Made by a program: the position numbers and the translations under genes. A stretch of 64,000 bases of DNA. Origin: Nostocales cyanobacterium LEGE 11386 (GTDB lineage: Bacteria > Cyanobacteriota > Cyanobacteriia > Cyanobacteriales > Nostocaceae). Below are positions 45,465-54,740 of this stretch, piece by piece; the first letter of the stretch is position 1, and each line of letters opens with the position of its first letter. The stretch is taken from positions 57,278 through 121,277 of the forward strand of contig JADEXK010000008.1 of NCBI GenBank assembly GCA_015207155.1, read 5' to 3'. The notes under the pieces were generated by a model. It was not told where the DNA came from and ran no database searches. It saw only the letters and a list, made by a program, of their open reading frames with translations.

Positions 45465-46565
45465 ATGAGTTCTACCATTAATCTGTTTTCACCCATTCAA
45501 ATGGGGAGTCAGGCACTACAAAACCGGATGGTCATGGCCCCGATGACTCGCCTCCGGGCTGTGGGATCAATTCCGACTCCTTTGATGGCAGAATATTATG
45601 CCCAAAGAGCCTCAGCCGGGTTGATTATCACTGAATGCACGATGATTTCACCATTGAGTAATGGATATATCAACTGCCCCGGTATTTACTCACCTGAGCA
45701 GGTAACAGCATGGCAACAAGTTACCGATGCCGTTCATGCCAAAGGAGGCAAAATTTTCTTGCAACTGTGGCACAGTGGGCGCGTCGGACATCCATTTCTT
45801 TTGGATGGTGAGTTACCTGTAGCTCCTAGTGCGATCGCCGCAACGGGAACACTCCACACCCCAAGGGGCAAAGTTACCTTAGAAACACCCCGCGCTCTAG
45901 AAACTGACGAAATTTCGCAAATTATCGAGCAGTTCCGCCAAGGTGCAAAAAATGCCATGAACGCAGGGTTTGATGGCGTTGAGTTACATGGTGCTTTTGG
46001 TTATTTAATCGATCAATTTTTGCAAGACGGCTCAAATCAGAGAACAGATAAATATGGCGGTTCCATTGAAAACCGCGCGCGATTTCTCCTTGAAGTGGTC
46101 GAGGCAGTTTGCCAAGTTTGGGAAAGCGATCGCGTCGGGATCAAACTATCACCAAGCAATACATTTTACGGAATGCAAGATTCTCAGCCTCAAGCGACAT
46201 TCAGCTACGTGATTAAAAAGCTGAATCTATTTCAGCTTGCCTATATTCATTTAATGGAGCCAAATGAACAAGATTTAGCAACCCGCGATGTTCTCAATCC
46301 CGTAATTTCCACCTTTCGCCCCCTCTATCAAGGCTTAATCATCACCAACGGAGGGTATAACAAATCTCAGGGAAATCAAATTTTGGTGACAAATGAAGCG
46401 GATCTAGTTTCCTTCGGTAAGCTGTTTATCGCTAACCCTGATTTACCTGAACGTTTTGCAATTGATGCCGAGTTGAACTCTCCAAATCCTGCAACTTTCT
46501 ATGGTATGAAAGATCAAAATTTGGAGAATGGTTACACAGATTATCCATCTCTAAAAGCGAGCTAG
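45465..46565 (+). CDS. Old Yellow Enzyme family alkene reductase
   Basis: A 366-residue FMN-dependent ene-reductase. Motifs are NRMVMAPMTRLRA (about 20-32), the flavin-side QLWHSGRVGHP (about 97-107), the HGAFGYLIDQFLQDGSNQRTDKYGG block (about 176-200) and a late NGGY/FGKLFIANPDLPERF phosphate-binding segment. Members reduce activated alkenes, quinones and nitro compounds with NAD(P)H. I start at ATG 45465 rather than the TTG at 45441. The divergent HxlR gene and spaced operator-like sites suggest induction by electrophiles. Note HG-A in place of the usual H-AN/H-H substrate pair at 176-178. Confidence 0.9.
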   Translation: MSSTINLFSPIQMGSQALQNRMVMAPMTRLRAVGSIPTPLMAEYYAQRASAGLIITECTMISPLSNGYINCPGIYSPEQVTAWQQVTDAVHAKGGKIFLQLWHSGRVGHPFLLDGELPVAPSAIAATGTLHTPRGKVTLETPRALETDEISQIIEQFRQGAKNAMNAGFDGVELHGAFGYLIDQFLQDGSNQRTDKYGGSIENRARFLLEVVEAVCQVWESDRVGIKLSPSNTFYGMQDSQPQATFSYVIKKLNLFQLAYIHLMEPNEQDLATRDVLNPVISTFRPLYQGLIITNGGYNKSQGNQILVTNEADLVSFGKLFIANPDLPERFAIDAELNSPNPATFYGMKDQNLENGYTDYPSLKAS

Positions 46566-46575
46566 AATTAACCCA

Positions 46576-46752
46576 GGACTTACGCAAAATCAGGAAAAAA
46601 CGTATCGCTAAAGCGTTCACGAAGTGTGCCGGAGGCATAAGCTCCGCTCTAAACGCAGCTATGCCGTAGGCTTTACGCGTAGCGTGCGCGCAGCGTCTCG
46701 AAGAGAAGAGCACAAAGAAAAGAGGGTTTGGGAGAGCTCTTGCGTAAGTTCC
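46576..46752. mobile_element. MITE-like element downstream of the ene-reductase gene
   Basis: The 177-base element has ends ggacttacgcaa (46576-46587) and ttgcgtaagttcc (46740-46752), inverted with one mismatch. Its interior contains the Nostoc-type repeats gcgtagcgtgcgcgcagcgt and ctcgaagagaag. No coding capacity; the frames across it are fortuitous. Beyond it, 46820-46884 holds a ctctgcgcctctgtggttaaa inverted repeat. Confidence 0.7.
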
Positions 46753-47047
46753 ATAACCCTTTTAAGGTGGGTAAAAATATTAATCAAAACATTCCTTTTC
46801 CACCTCTTAACTCTGTGTTCTCTGCGCCTCTGTGGTTAAATAAATTGCTTTAAACCGCAGAGGCACAGAGAGCGCCGAGAAAAAAAATAAATTTTACGAG
46901 TCACCTTTTCCGGGTTACTACCTAGAATCTCAGCCTTGTGAATTTATAATTTATGTTTTTTCCGTAGCTTTTTTGTAAAAAAGGTACACATAGGGGTGAA
47001 AATCGATGACATAACTACTTTTTCCTGTTTGTTGTTGTGCTGTACTC

Positions 47048-48448
47048 ATGAATGATTCTCCGCGTCAGGATCTGTCTGTTTATCGGCTGGCTTTGGGAGC
47101 GCTAGCGCCTCCCCAACCATTGCCTCTCAATCCGGCTACTCTACTATCTCTGGTGAGGGCACAAATAGACTTACTGATTGAGCAACAGATCACCGCAACT
47201 TTTTGGGTTAAGCTACCACCAGGAAAAATTTGGGATGCAGAATTATTGCGTTATCAATCTTCGATGAGTGATTCTGGCGTGATCTACACTTGCCAGATGG
47301 GAGAAAATGCAAATTTCACAGCATCCAATCATGTCTGCGTGCAACTCCCACCAAATAGGCTATTGCGGCGGGAATACTTTTTGATGGTGTTGTCGCCGCA
47401 ATTTTGTAATTTAATGGTGGCACAGCGATCGCTGAAAAATAAAACCCCCGGTATGGGGAAGGCGCACACCCAGAAACACCCGCCTTTACTAGCTATAACT
47501 ACTGTTGAAGGAAGAGTCATTCAGCGAGTGTTAGATGGCATTAAGCAGGCGAGGTTACCAGAATCATCGGCTGTTGTACCTGCGGATTTGATTTGCCCAA
47601 GTGTATCCACATCAGCAATTATGAGTCAGCTGTTGACCAAACAACTCCAGCGACAGGAGGAAATTAATCGCTACATCTCGACTAGACGCCTCGCTAAGTT
47701 GCGACTGCAAAATCAAAAGCTACAACACCAAGAGCAACTTAAGGATGAATACTTAAGTAATGTGTGTCAAGAACTACGGACACCTCTAACGCACATGAAA
47801 ACCGCACTTTCGTTGTTAAATTCGCCCAATCTTAAACCGCCGCAGCGACAACGTTATTTACAAATGCTCAATACCCAGTGCGATCGCCAAAGTACTCTGA
47901 TTACAGGTTTATTGGATTTGGTGGCTCTGGAGCATAATTTGGAGGGGACGAACTTAGAGTTGGTAAATCTTGCAGATATTGTGCCTGGGATAGTGAGTAC
48001 TTACCAGCCTGTAGCGCATGAAAAAGGCATTATGTTGGCTTACACCATACCATCTGAACTTCCTGGTGTGTGGTGTGTGATGGGTGGACTGAGGCAGATA
48101 GTGATTAATCTGCTACATAACAGCATTAAGTTTACCCCCAATGGTGGCCAAGTGTGGGTAAGGACGCGTGTTCACAACGATTATGTGCAGTTAGAATTCC
48201 GCGACACAGGTATGGGAATTAGTGAAAACGAAATTCCCAAAATCTTTGACTGCTTTTATCGAGTCCGTTCGGGAGTCACTGAAGATATGGGTGGAGCTGG
48301 TTTGGGTTTAACGATTGTCAAACGGTTGTTGTGGCGTTGTGGTGGTGCTATTTATGTTAAAAGTAAGCTGGATGAAGGGTCTACCTTTATTGTGCAGCTA
48401 CCAAGAGTCCGCAAAACACCAAGAGCGATCGCTTTAAAAAATCAGTAG
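47048..48448 (+). CDS. Histidine kinase (probable DICT-type sensor)
   Basis: A 466-residue protein. Residues about 1-150 may be a DICT-like sensory domain (SVYRLALGALAPPQPLPLNP). A coiled-coil-like stretch follows (about 215-238), then the H-box CQELRTPLTHMKTALSLL (about 241-258). The ATPase boxes are complete: NLLHNSIKFTP (N), FRDTGMGI (G1), IFDCFYRV (F) and GGAGLGLTIVK (G2). No membrane segment is seen, so it is cytoplasmic. There is no adjacent response regulator. It converges with the second kinase at 48517; a weak hairpin with ctctcc arms lies between them. Confidence 0.88.
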   Translation: MNDSPRQDLSVYRLALGALAPPQPLPLNPATLLSLVRAQIDLLIEQQITATFWVKLPPGKIWDAELLRYQSSMSDSGVIYTCQMGENANFTASNHVCVQLPPNRLLRREYFLMVLSPQFCNLMVAQRSLKNKTPGMGKAHTQKHPPLLAITTVEGRVIQRVLDGIKQARLPESSAVVPADLICPSVSTSAIMSQLLTKQLQRQEEINRYISTRRLAKLRLQNQKLQHQEQLKDEYLSNVCQELRTPLTHMKTALSLLNSPNLKPPQRQRYLQMLNTQCDRQSTLITGLLDLVALEHNLEGTNLELVNLADIVPGIVSTYQPVAHEKGIMLAYTIPSELPGVWCVMGGLRQIVINLLHNSIKFTPNGGQVWVRTRVHNDYVQLEFRDTGMGISENEIPKIFDCFYRVRSGVTEDMGGAGLGLTIVKRLLWRCGGAIYVKSKLDEGSTFIVQLPRVRKTPRAIALKNQ

Positions 48449-48516
48449 TTCTACTACAGGAGATGGAGAGCACTTTAGTCCTCTCCACAAACCTTTAATT
48501 ATTTACGCTGTCCTAC

Positions 48517-49998
48517 TTAACTTCTAATTCCTAACTTGTGCTTACTGCTGACTTCTAAGGGCAAAAATATAGTTAAAACTTCCCCATAGTGTGGGCGTTG
48601 GCGGACAATCAGTTTACCGCCAATAGCCTGAAACAAATGCTTGGTTGCAGCAATATTCAGACTAATCGTACCTGTTTCTGGCTGAAACATCAGCAGTTGA
48701 CCAAGGGCTTTACGAATTGGTGGAGTTGCGGCTACTTTACTGGTGTCTTGGCATTGGATTTGGGGTGATAATTGCAATTTTAGTTGGTCTCCCGCCGGGA
48801 TCACCTGTACTTGAATATGACCGCCAGATGGTAAGCTGCGAGTGAAATTCTCCATCAACCCGGTGAGTACTTGATCCAGCATATTCGGATTACTGACCAC
48901 TGTTGGCAGTTGCTGGGGTAAAACCACATCTAAAGTCAAATTCCGCCGATGCGCTGCTTGTTGCCAGCGAGGAATACTCTGCTGCAACACTTGATCTAAC
49001 GACATGGGTGTAAGTTGAGTGTTTGGAGATTTTACCGAGGTGCAAGTTTCTAGTTCTGCTGCTTTAAACAGTAACTCCATCCGATCAATTTGCTCGGTAC
49101 ACTCGTGATCGATAATTTCTAACCGATGAATTACATTAGCTGGTAAGTCTCGCCGCTTCAGCAGCAGGCGCGTCATGGTGCGAATGGTTGTCAATGGGGT
49201 GCGAACTTCATGAGCAAAAGCTTGGAGTAATTCGATGTCGGGGACTGGAGATTGAGTGTTGGGGATTGATGATTGGGGATGGGAAATTGGGCAATAAAGA
49301 TGAGGCTCAGTCTTTTGTCCCCAGTCTCCAGGGTTTTGTGATGCTTCCTTAGTTTCTTCTGGTTTTGTCAATTCTTGAAGCAACAACTGGCTAAACTGCA
49401 TCACAGTCCGATAATCTGCTGTCACAGGAGCATATTTTTGTACTAATGTATCCAGTTCAGCCAAAAATTCTGGATTACTCAGCATTACCCGCGCGCCTAG
49501 CGATCGCCAAGCCTGCTGGACTATTTCTGGCTCAAAAGAAAATGAAAATGTTTTATTACCGCTTTTGTGTTCTGCTAAAACCAGGACTAAGCGAAATTTC
49601 TCTGTAAAAACCAAACAAAATTGCTCTGTTGCCAGTGGGTCAGCAGGTAGCAAGGGTAGCACTGATTCGTGGGGAACCTTTTCTGTCTCTGCCATGGCGA
49701 TCGCCGTTGGCATGTGAAATGGCATCAGTGCTAAGGGGTTAAATGGCTTGGCTGTAAAAGTGACAGTTTGTAAGCTTTGAGTTAGTTTAGGCTGACTAAA
49801 TAGGGGTGCTGGTGCAGCTAACACTAATCCTTGGTTAGCATCAGGTGAAGTGGTTGCTAAAGTGTTGATTAGCAGTTGCTCTGTCGCTGCTAAACTGACG
49901 CGCCATTGCCGCTCTGCTTTGGTTGGTGAACATTCAGCCATGATTGATTGACTTTCGGCTAAAACTTCACTCAGACTTGGCAATATCCATTCGTACAC
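48517..49998 (-). CDS. Histidine kinase-like protein with degenerate ATPase domain
   Basis: A 493-residue protein. Residues about 1-220 form a cyanobacterial sensor region with repeated Leu/Pro stretches. A Pro/Ser/Gln-rich linker follows (about 224-250, encoded by DNA resembling heptamer-type repeats at 49238-49330). The H-box is FAHEVRTPLTTIRTMTRLLL (about 259-278). The C-terminal ATPase-like domain lacks clear N, G1 (DxGxG) and G2 (GxGLG) motifs: it reads LTGLMENFTRSL where an N box would be, and LQLSPQIQCQ where DTGxGI would be. It may be phosphorylated by a partner or serve as a scaffold. It faces the active kinase at 47048. Confidence 0.8.
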   Translation of the reverse strand: MYEWILPSLSEVLAESQSIMAECSPTKAERQWRVSLAATEQLLINTLATTSPDANQGLVLAAPAPLFSQPKLTQSLQTVTFTAKPFNPLALMPFHMPTAIAMAETEKVPHESVLPLLPADPLATEQFCLVFTEKFRLVLVLAEHKSGNKTFSFSFEPEIVQQAWRSLGARVMLSNPEFLAELDTLVQKYAPVTADYRTVMQFSQLLLQELTKPEETKEASQNPGDWGQKTEPHLYCPISHPQSSIPNTQSPVPDIELLQAFAHEVRTPLTTIRTMTRLLLKRRDLPANVIHRLEIIDHECTEQIDRMELLFKAAELETCTSVKSPNTQLTPMSLDQVLQQSIPRWQQAAHRRNLTLDVVLPQQLPTVVSNPNMLDQVLTGLMENFTRSLPSGGHIQVQVIPAGDQLKLQLSPQIQCQDTSKVAATPPIRKALGQLLMFQPETGTISLNIAATKHLFQAIGGKLIVRQRPHYGEVLTIFLPLEVSSKHKLGIRS

Positions 49999-50287
49999 AG
50001 GTTTTCACCCCTTAATTTCAGAGCGGCTGACGGCGTTTAGATTAAGTATTTCATCACTACTTATGAGGTTATAGTCTTTTGTGTACTAGCGACAGTCGTA
50101 GAACCGAACAAGATAGGTGCAATTTCCCCTGTGTTGAGTTCAGTCTTGATCACCCTGAACAAGAGAGGAATCCGTGACTACCAAATAGGATTTTATTTTT
50201 TTTACTCCAAACGTTAAGCTACTCAATTCCTGCATCCAAGACGAGTATCAGATTCATCTTTTTCTGACTCCTCCGTGGTTTTATTGT

Positions 50288-51052
50288 TTACTTAAAAATT
50301 TTATAAATTTGTGGTAGCTGCCACCAAGGAATATGGGGATATTCATGATGTTCCTTATGGTAGCCAAAATGGTAGCAAGTAATAAATGACCACCAAATTG
50401 GCCGGTTAATAGTTTGGGCACAATGAGGCTGAATATAACCGCCTTTTGGCTCACTATGAGGAAGAAAAGTCCCAAAATAAAATAATTGTAATGAACTTAA
50501 TATGGAAGGGATTACCCAAAAATAAGTTAGATTATCACCAGGTATATGAAATATAAATTTTGCGCTGTTATAAATAATAGTTAAAGTAATAATTTGTTGC
50601 CAACTCCAGTAACCTTTCATAAAATAAATATACCAAGAAAAAAAGTTCGTATGCTTACCATCGTGAAAGTCTGGATCTAGTTTACTTACTGGTTTATGAT
50701 GATGTAACCAATGCTTTTTTAACAGTTTTGGATATGATAAAAGACCATAAAGTGATAAAGTCAATGACCCAATAAAATGGTTGATTTTGGTATTTTTAGG
50801 AAAAACTACCCCATGCATAGCATCATGAGAAGTAATAAATAATCCCGTATATAAAAATGTTTGCCACAGGATAATTGGCAACAATATCCAAAAATTTAGT
50901 TTTGAGATATCAACAGATAGTAATAATCCCAAGCTAATAGCCCATATACTAATAATGGCAATAGCTATAAAAATTCCCCCAAATAAATCGTTATTTTTTG
51001 CTTCTGGGGTGATTGATTTTTGATTTTTATATGGTTGTTCTAACTGGATCAC
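50288..51052 (-). CDS. crtW: Beta-carotene ketolase, CrtW type
   Basis: A 254-residue membrane di-iron oxygenase of the fatty-acid-desaturase fold that adds the 4-keto group to carotenoids (echinenone, canthaxanthin). The eight-histidine pattern is visible as SHDAMH (about 74), KHWLHHHKPV (about 113-122), a FLPHSEP segment and CYHFGYHKEHHEYPH (about 228-242). Four to five hydrophobic segments fit a membrane enzyme. The start is GTG, with GGAG eight bases upstream. It is not clustered with other carotenoid genes here. Confidence 0.92.
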   Translation of the reverse strand: MIQLEQPYKNQKSITPEAKNNDLFGGIFIAIAIISIWAISLGLLLSVDISKLNFWILLPIILWQTFLYTGLFITSHDAMHGVVFPKNTKINHFIGSLTLSLYGLLSYPKLLKKHWLHHHKPVSKLDPDFHDGKHTNFFSWYIYFMKGYWSWQQIITLTIIYNSAKFIFHIPGDNLTYFWVIPSILSSLQLFYFGTFLPHSEPKGGYIQPHCAQTINRPIWWSFITCYHFGYHKEHHEYPHIPWWQLPQIYKIFK

Positions 51053-52079
51053 GCTGTTACTCCGCGTAGCATTTAGGTGAAAATTATCAAAATATAGTCA
51101 CAGTAAAAGCACCAACCACGAGCCAGAAAATATCTATTAGTGGTTAGTGTTCTACACTAGACAATCCCAACATTTTTAAAATATGTAGAAATGTTAAGAT
51201 ACTTTAAATATTATTACACATACAACTGATCTTATTGAGTCGTCCAGGTGAAGATGTTGCTATTGTTATCTCTGGTAAGCAAGGATGGTCACTAATTAGC
51301 CACAAGTGTGAAGCATCAACATAGTCTTTCGTACTGTATTGTTACCATTGAGATCCTAAAGCAGGGAAACAGGAGAAAAAAATTCTCCCCCTTACCCATT
51401 TCCCTACTCCTAATATCTTGCACCTGGCTGGAAGTCACAGCTACACAGGCGTGACGCGTAGCGTCTTCCCGGAGGGAAGGCCACCTACGTGGGTTCAAAA
51501 CCCTTGTTTTTCCTTGAGTCCGCGAGGCGGACTTTGTTTGTATAGCTGCGATTTTAATCGCCAAGGGTTGATGCAAGATGTCAGACTCAACCTTTCCCAA
51601 GCTATTCAATCGCGAGAAAATGCCTCTGTTCCCTCTTTTCCTACTAGATCAGCAACACGCTTCCAAGTTCAGACTGAGGCGTAAAACCAAACTTAAAGGC
51701 ATGACGCTTCTTGCCAATTTTATGTAGTGTTATTTGCATCACTAGAATAAAGTTGCATTGTGGATTTTCCTGAAAAATCTAATTACATTATTCATAATAT
51801 TTATCTGGTCATTTAGTGCTATCTGTCTCTAGTGCCAAATTGTCAGCAAGTCTAAAGGATGAGATTTAGAGAATTTTTGCACGAAAGTATTTTTATTAAA
51901 TAATTATTTCATTGAGTAGATGTTTTTTCATCATTCATTACTAGCTAAAATTTTGTAATGAATTATAGTGACAAAATACTGTTCTAGATGTCATCAAAAA
52001 TCTAACGGAAGTCAGAAGGTTTTTTTGAGCTTTGTTGCCCAAACTAAATAGATAGTAAATAACATTCTCAAATTAGAAT
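51053..52079. other. Long intergenic stretch with Nostoc-type repeats
   Basis: About 1 kb between crtW and the SDR gene, which diverge, so both promoters lie here. At 51440-51570 it holds typical Nostoc repeat sequence (acgcgtagcgtcttcccgga, agtccgcgaggcggactttg, tatagctgcgattttaatcg). I see no coding sequence; frames over 51316-51684 follow the repeats. Confidence 0.6.
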
Positions 52080-52898
52080 ATGGCTCCTACAGTAATAATT
52101 ACAGGTGCTTCTCAAGGCATTGGTAAAGCAACTGCACTTTTATTCTCCCGAAAAGGATATAACCTTGTCCTTGCAGCTCGTCATGCTGACTCTTTGGCAG
52201 CCACAGCACAGGAATTACAAAGCCTTGGTCGTCCAGCACCATTAACTATTACTTGCGATGTCAAAGACCCATCCCAGGTAGACACATTAGTGAAAAATGC
52301 CTTGGAGCATTATGCTGAGATTGATGTGCTAGTAAATAATGCAGGTATCTTTGCATCAGGGCCAGTGGAACAGTTTTCGCTCAATGATTGGCACCAAATT
52401 ATAGATACTAATCTATGGGGATATATTCATACTATCCATGCCCTTTTGCCTCATTTTCTCCAACGGGGAAGTGGAACCATAGTTAATGTCAGTTCTATTG
52501 GGGGAAAAGTACCTACTGCTTATTTAGTTCCTTACTGTACTAGTAAATTTGGGGTGACAGGATTGACAGAATCATTGCAAGCAGAGTTACAGCCAAAAGG
52601 TATTTCTGTTTGTGGGATTTATCCAAATTTGATCAAAAGTAGTTTTATGGAACGGGCAGTTTTTCGCGGTAAGGATGAGCAAGGTGTCACCGGCCGCCGT
52701 CAACAGCTTGATAATATGCTGAAAAATCCTGTTATTGAGAAGCCTGAAGATGTGGCAAATGCTATTTGGGATGCAGTCAAGCATCAAAAATCGGAAGTAA
52801 TGGTGGGTTCTGCAAATGTGTCGCAGGGTTTATACAGATTATTTCCTGGCTTGATGAAATGGGTTTCTCAACAAGGTCTAAAAAATCAGGATAAATAA
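52080..52898 (+). CDS. Short-chain dehydrogenase/reductase (SDR)
   Basis: A 272-residue classical SDR. The NAD(P) motif is TGASQGIGKA (residues 8-17), the NNAG motif is at about 88-91, and the catalytic residues are S (NVSSIGG, about 142) and Y/K in YCTSKFG (about 155-161), spaced YxxxK. The R at about 34 after AAR suggests NADP preference, as an inference. The substrate is unknown. It is a single-gene unit on the plus strand, convergent with the ferredoxin-MBL gene at 52960. Confidence 0.9.
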   Translation: MAPTVIITGASQGIGKATALLFSRKGYNLVLAARHADSLAATAQELQSLGRPAPLTITCDVKDPSQVDTLVKNALEHYAEIDVLVNNAGIFASGPVEQFSLNDWHQIIDTNLWGYIHTIHALLPHFLQRGSGTIVNVSSIGGKVPTAYLVPYCTSKFGVTGLTESLQAELQPKGISVCGIYPNLIKSSFMERAVFRGKDEQGVTGRRQQLDNMLKNPVIEKPEDVANAIWDAVKHQKSEVMVGSANVSQGLYRLFPGLMKWVSQQGLKNQDK

Positions 52899-52959
52899 GT
52901 ATCTTTTGTAATTTTCTTATAGCTGTTCAAACGCAATTTGAAGCATTGTAAGCTAATGG

Positions 52960-53838
52960 CTACTTTCTGATTGATTCCATTAACTCAATACACTTGTTTA
53001 TCTGCTGACGCATGGTGTCAGCATCAGCATGAAATCTTCGACCATGACCAGGTAGTACCCACTCAAATGAGTATTTAACTAACTTATACATTGATTTTAT
53101 CTGTTCTGACCAAGAATACCAACAGACATCGTGAAATGCTACCAACTGATGCAAGCTTTCTGACCAAGCAAGATGGTCGCCTGTGAATAAAAATTTATTT
53201 TTGTACAGTAAAACCGTATGTCCTTTGGTATGACCAGGAACGGGAATAATCAGCAAATCTGGAGTTAGAGCAAATGGTTCTTTTGCAGTTAGCTGTATTT
53301 CTACATTCCGAGTATCCGCAGTAATTTCATCAATATGGAGAATGCGCTGACACTGAAAATGTTCAACAAATTTTTGATGATCTGCTACATCATCCCTGTG
53401 AGTTAAGTACATATAACGAATTCCACCCATTTCTTCTATACGCTTGACTAAAGGTGATAAAAATTGGGGAGAATCCACTAAAATGTTACCTTCTGGAATT
53501 TGAATTAAATAACTAGCAGCACCATAAGATTTTTCCGAATGATAACCACAGTGATAGATATTTTCATTTACTAAAATTGGAAAACTTTGTTGAGCAGATT
53601 TGATATCATATGGCTTCTCAACTGTACCAATAGAATTAGTAGGACAAGCTAAAAGTGCTTGGAGTGCTGCTAATCTTTCTACTTCATTTTGTGGCTGGTG
53701 ATATACTGCCGACTGTTGATTGATACGAGAAAATACTTGAGGTGCCATCCAGCGACACGTATCACAATCAATACAAGTAGTATCTACATAAAAATCACCG
53801 TTAACATTTTCCCAGCGACGAATATCTAAATGAGCCAT
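52960..53838 (-). CDS. Ferredoxin-MBL fold hydrolase fusion
   Basis: A 292-residue protein. Residues about 1-70 are a small ferredoxin-like domain with CIDCDTC (about 22-28) and a distant CPTNSI (about 65), consistent with a one-cluster ferredoxin. The rest is a metallo-beta-lactamase fold: LTHRDDVADH (about 149-158), IPVPGHTKGH (about 201-210), FTGDH (about 220) and LPGHG (about 263). The usual THxHxDH has become THRDDVADH, as in some lactonase-like MBL proteins. A redox-linked hydrolase is inferred. Family function is not established to my knowledge. Confidence 0.85.
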   Translation of the reverse strand: MAHLDIRRWENVNGDFYVDTTCIDCDTCRWMAPQVFSRINQQSAVYHQPQNEVERLAALQALLACPTNSIGTVEKPYDIKSAQQSFPILVNENIYHCGYHSEKSYGAASYLIQIPEGNILVDSPQFLSPLVKRIEEMGGIRYMYLTHRDDVADHQKFVEHFQCQRILHIDEITADTRNVEIQLTAKEPFALTPDLLIIPVPGHTKGHTVLLYKNKFLFTGDHLAWSESLHQLVAFHDVCWYSWSEQIKSMYKLVKYSFEWVLPGHGRRFHADADTMRQQINKCIELMESIRK

Positions 53839-54082
53839 ATTATTTCGTGTGCAAGCTAATTAGTGAATGAGCAATAATTTTTCATATCTCTACGCTAGCA
53901 AAAGTCACTTCTCTTCACAGATGCCGCTAGATATAACTTCAACTTTGACCACACAAATTTGTCTCCCTGTTATTTATGTGGCACTGTACAGGAACGTAGA
54001 CAAGACTCATTAGATAATGCCACGGTTTACCAATGCTTCAACACTGGAATTAACCGATTCAATTTACAGTAATCTCACCACG

Positions 54083-54532
54083 TTATCGTGACTCACATTC
54101 GCGTTTTGTCACATGATGACGATAACGAAACATCGCTTCTAGTTGCGCTTTGATTAACCAACCACTGATAAATTCAATTGTGTCACCACCCGGCATTGAG
54201 AAAGCAACAGCATCAGTTAGCCTGGTTTTCCCATTTTCTGGCGCAAATTCATGTCGATGTACCCAAGACTCAAAAGGACCAGATATCTGTTCGTCGATAA
54301 ACAGACGATTTTGTTCACATTCAGTGTGACGTGCTAACCAAGTTAAAGGTAATGGCCCCAAAAATAAACGAAATTCGGTGATAGCACCCACTTCCAGCCC
54401 TCCTTCGCGACGGACTACTTGAACTGGTTGCCAAGGTGGGTTTAGTAGTTGCAAAATATCCGGTCTTTCGTGAAATTTCCAAACTACTTCGGGTGGCGCA
54501 TTAATCACTGAGGAATGTTGAAAGTGCAGCAT
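54083..54532 (-). CDS. SRPBCC-fold protein
   Basis: A 149-residue START-like protein (SRPBCC). It begins with the typical edge strand FQHSSVINAPPEVVWKFHERPD (about 3-24), followed by GAITEFRLFLGPLPLTWLARH, and the long C-terminal helix ISGWLIKAQLEAMFRYRHHVTKR. Such proteins bind hydrophobic ligands; the cyanobacterial group is often annotated as a cyclase/dehydrase or cell-division inhibitor-like protein without proof. It lies 19 bases downstream of the CPXCG gene on the same strand, so the two are likely co-transcribed. Confidence 0.8.
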   Translation of the reverse strand: MLHFQHSSVINAPPEVVWKFHERPDILQLLNPPWQPVQVVRREGGLEVGAITEFRLFLGPLPLTWLARHTECEQNRLFIDEQISGPFESWVHRHEFAPENGKTRLTDAVAFSMPGGDTIEFISGWLIKAQLEAMFRYRHHVTKRECESR

Positions 54533-54551
54533 GGAAAGAAAAACCTAAAAT

Positions 54552-54740
54552 TTAGCCTTCGCATTCAGTATCAATCTCGATATCTAGGGTATCTTCATCA
54601 ACCCGCACATACAAAATGTTGGGGTTACAGCAAACTTGACAGTCTTCTACATAAGATTGTTGTGACCCAGCGCTTAAATCGATAAAGGTTAAGTTTGGTT
54701 CGCCACAATAGGCACAATAATAATCTGCCGTGGTTTGCAT
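54552..54740 (-). CDS. CPXCG-motif cysteine-rich small protein
   Basis: A 62-residue protein with YCAYCGEPN (C-x2-C, about 8-11) and EDCQVCCNPN (C-x2-C, about 33-36), the zinc-ribbon layout of the CPXCG family, and an acidic C-terminus (DEDTLDIEIDTECEG). I start at ATG 54740; an upstream ATG at 54767 adds nine residues. It precedes the SRPBCC gene. Probably a zinc-binding accessory protein with unknown role. Confidence 0.82.
   Translation of the reverse strand: MQTTADYYCAYCGEPNLTFIDLSAGSQQSYVEDCQVCCNPNILYVRVDEDTLDIEIDTECEG

Noticed and set aside
46432..46839. Frames on both strands downstream of the ene-reductase
   Set aside because: They overlap the MITE-like element and the end of the ene-reductase, and have no family-like sequence.
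51316..51684. Two overlapping open frames in the crtW-SDR gap
   Set aside because: They run over Nostoc-type repeats (acgcgtagcgtcttcccgga and others) and lack family resemblance.
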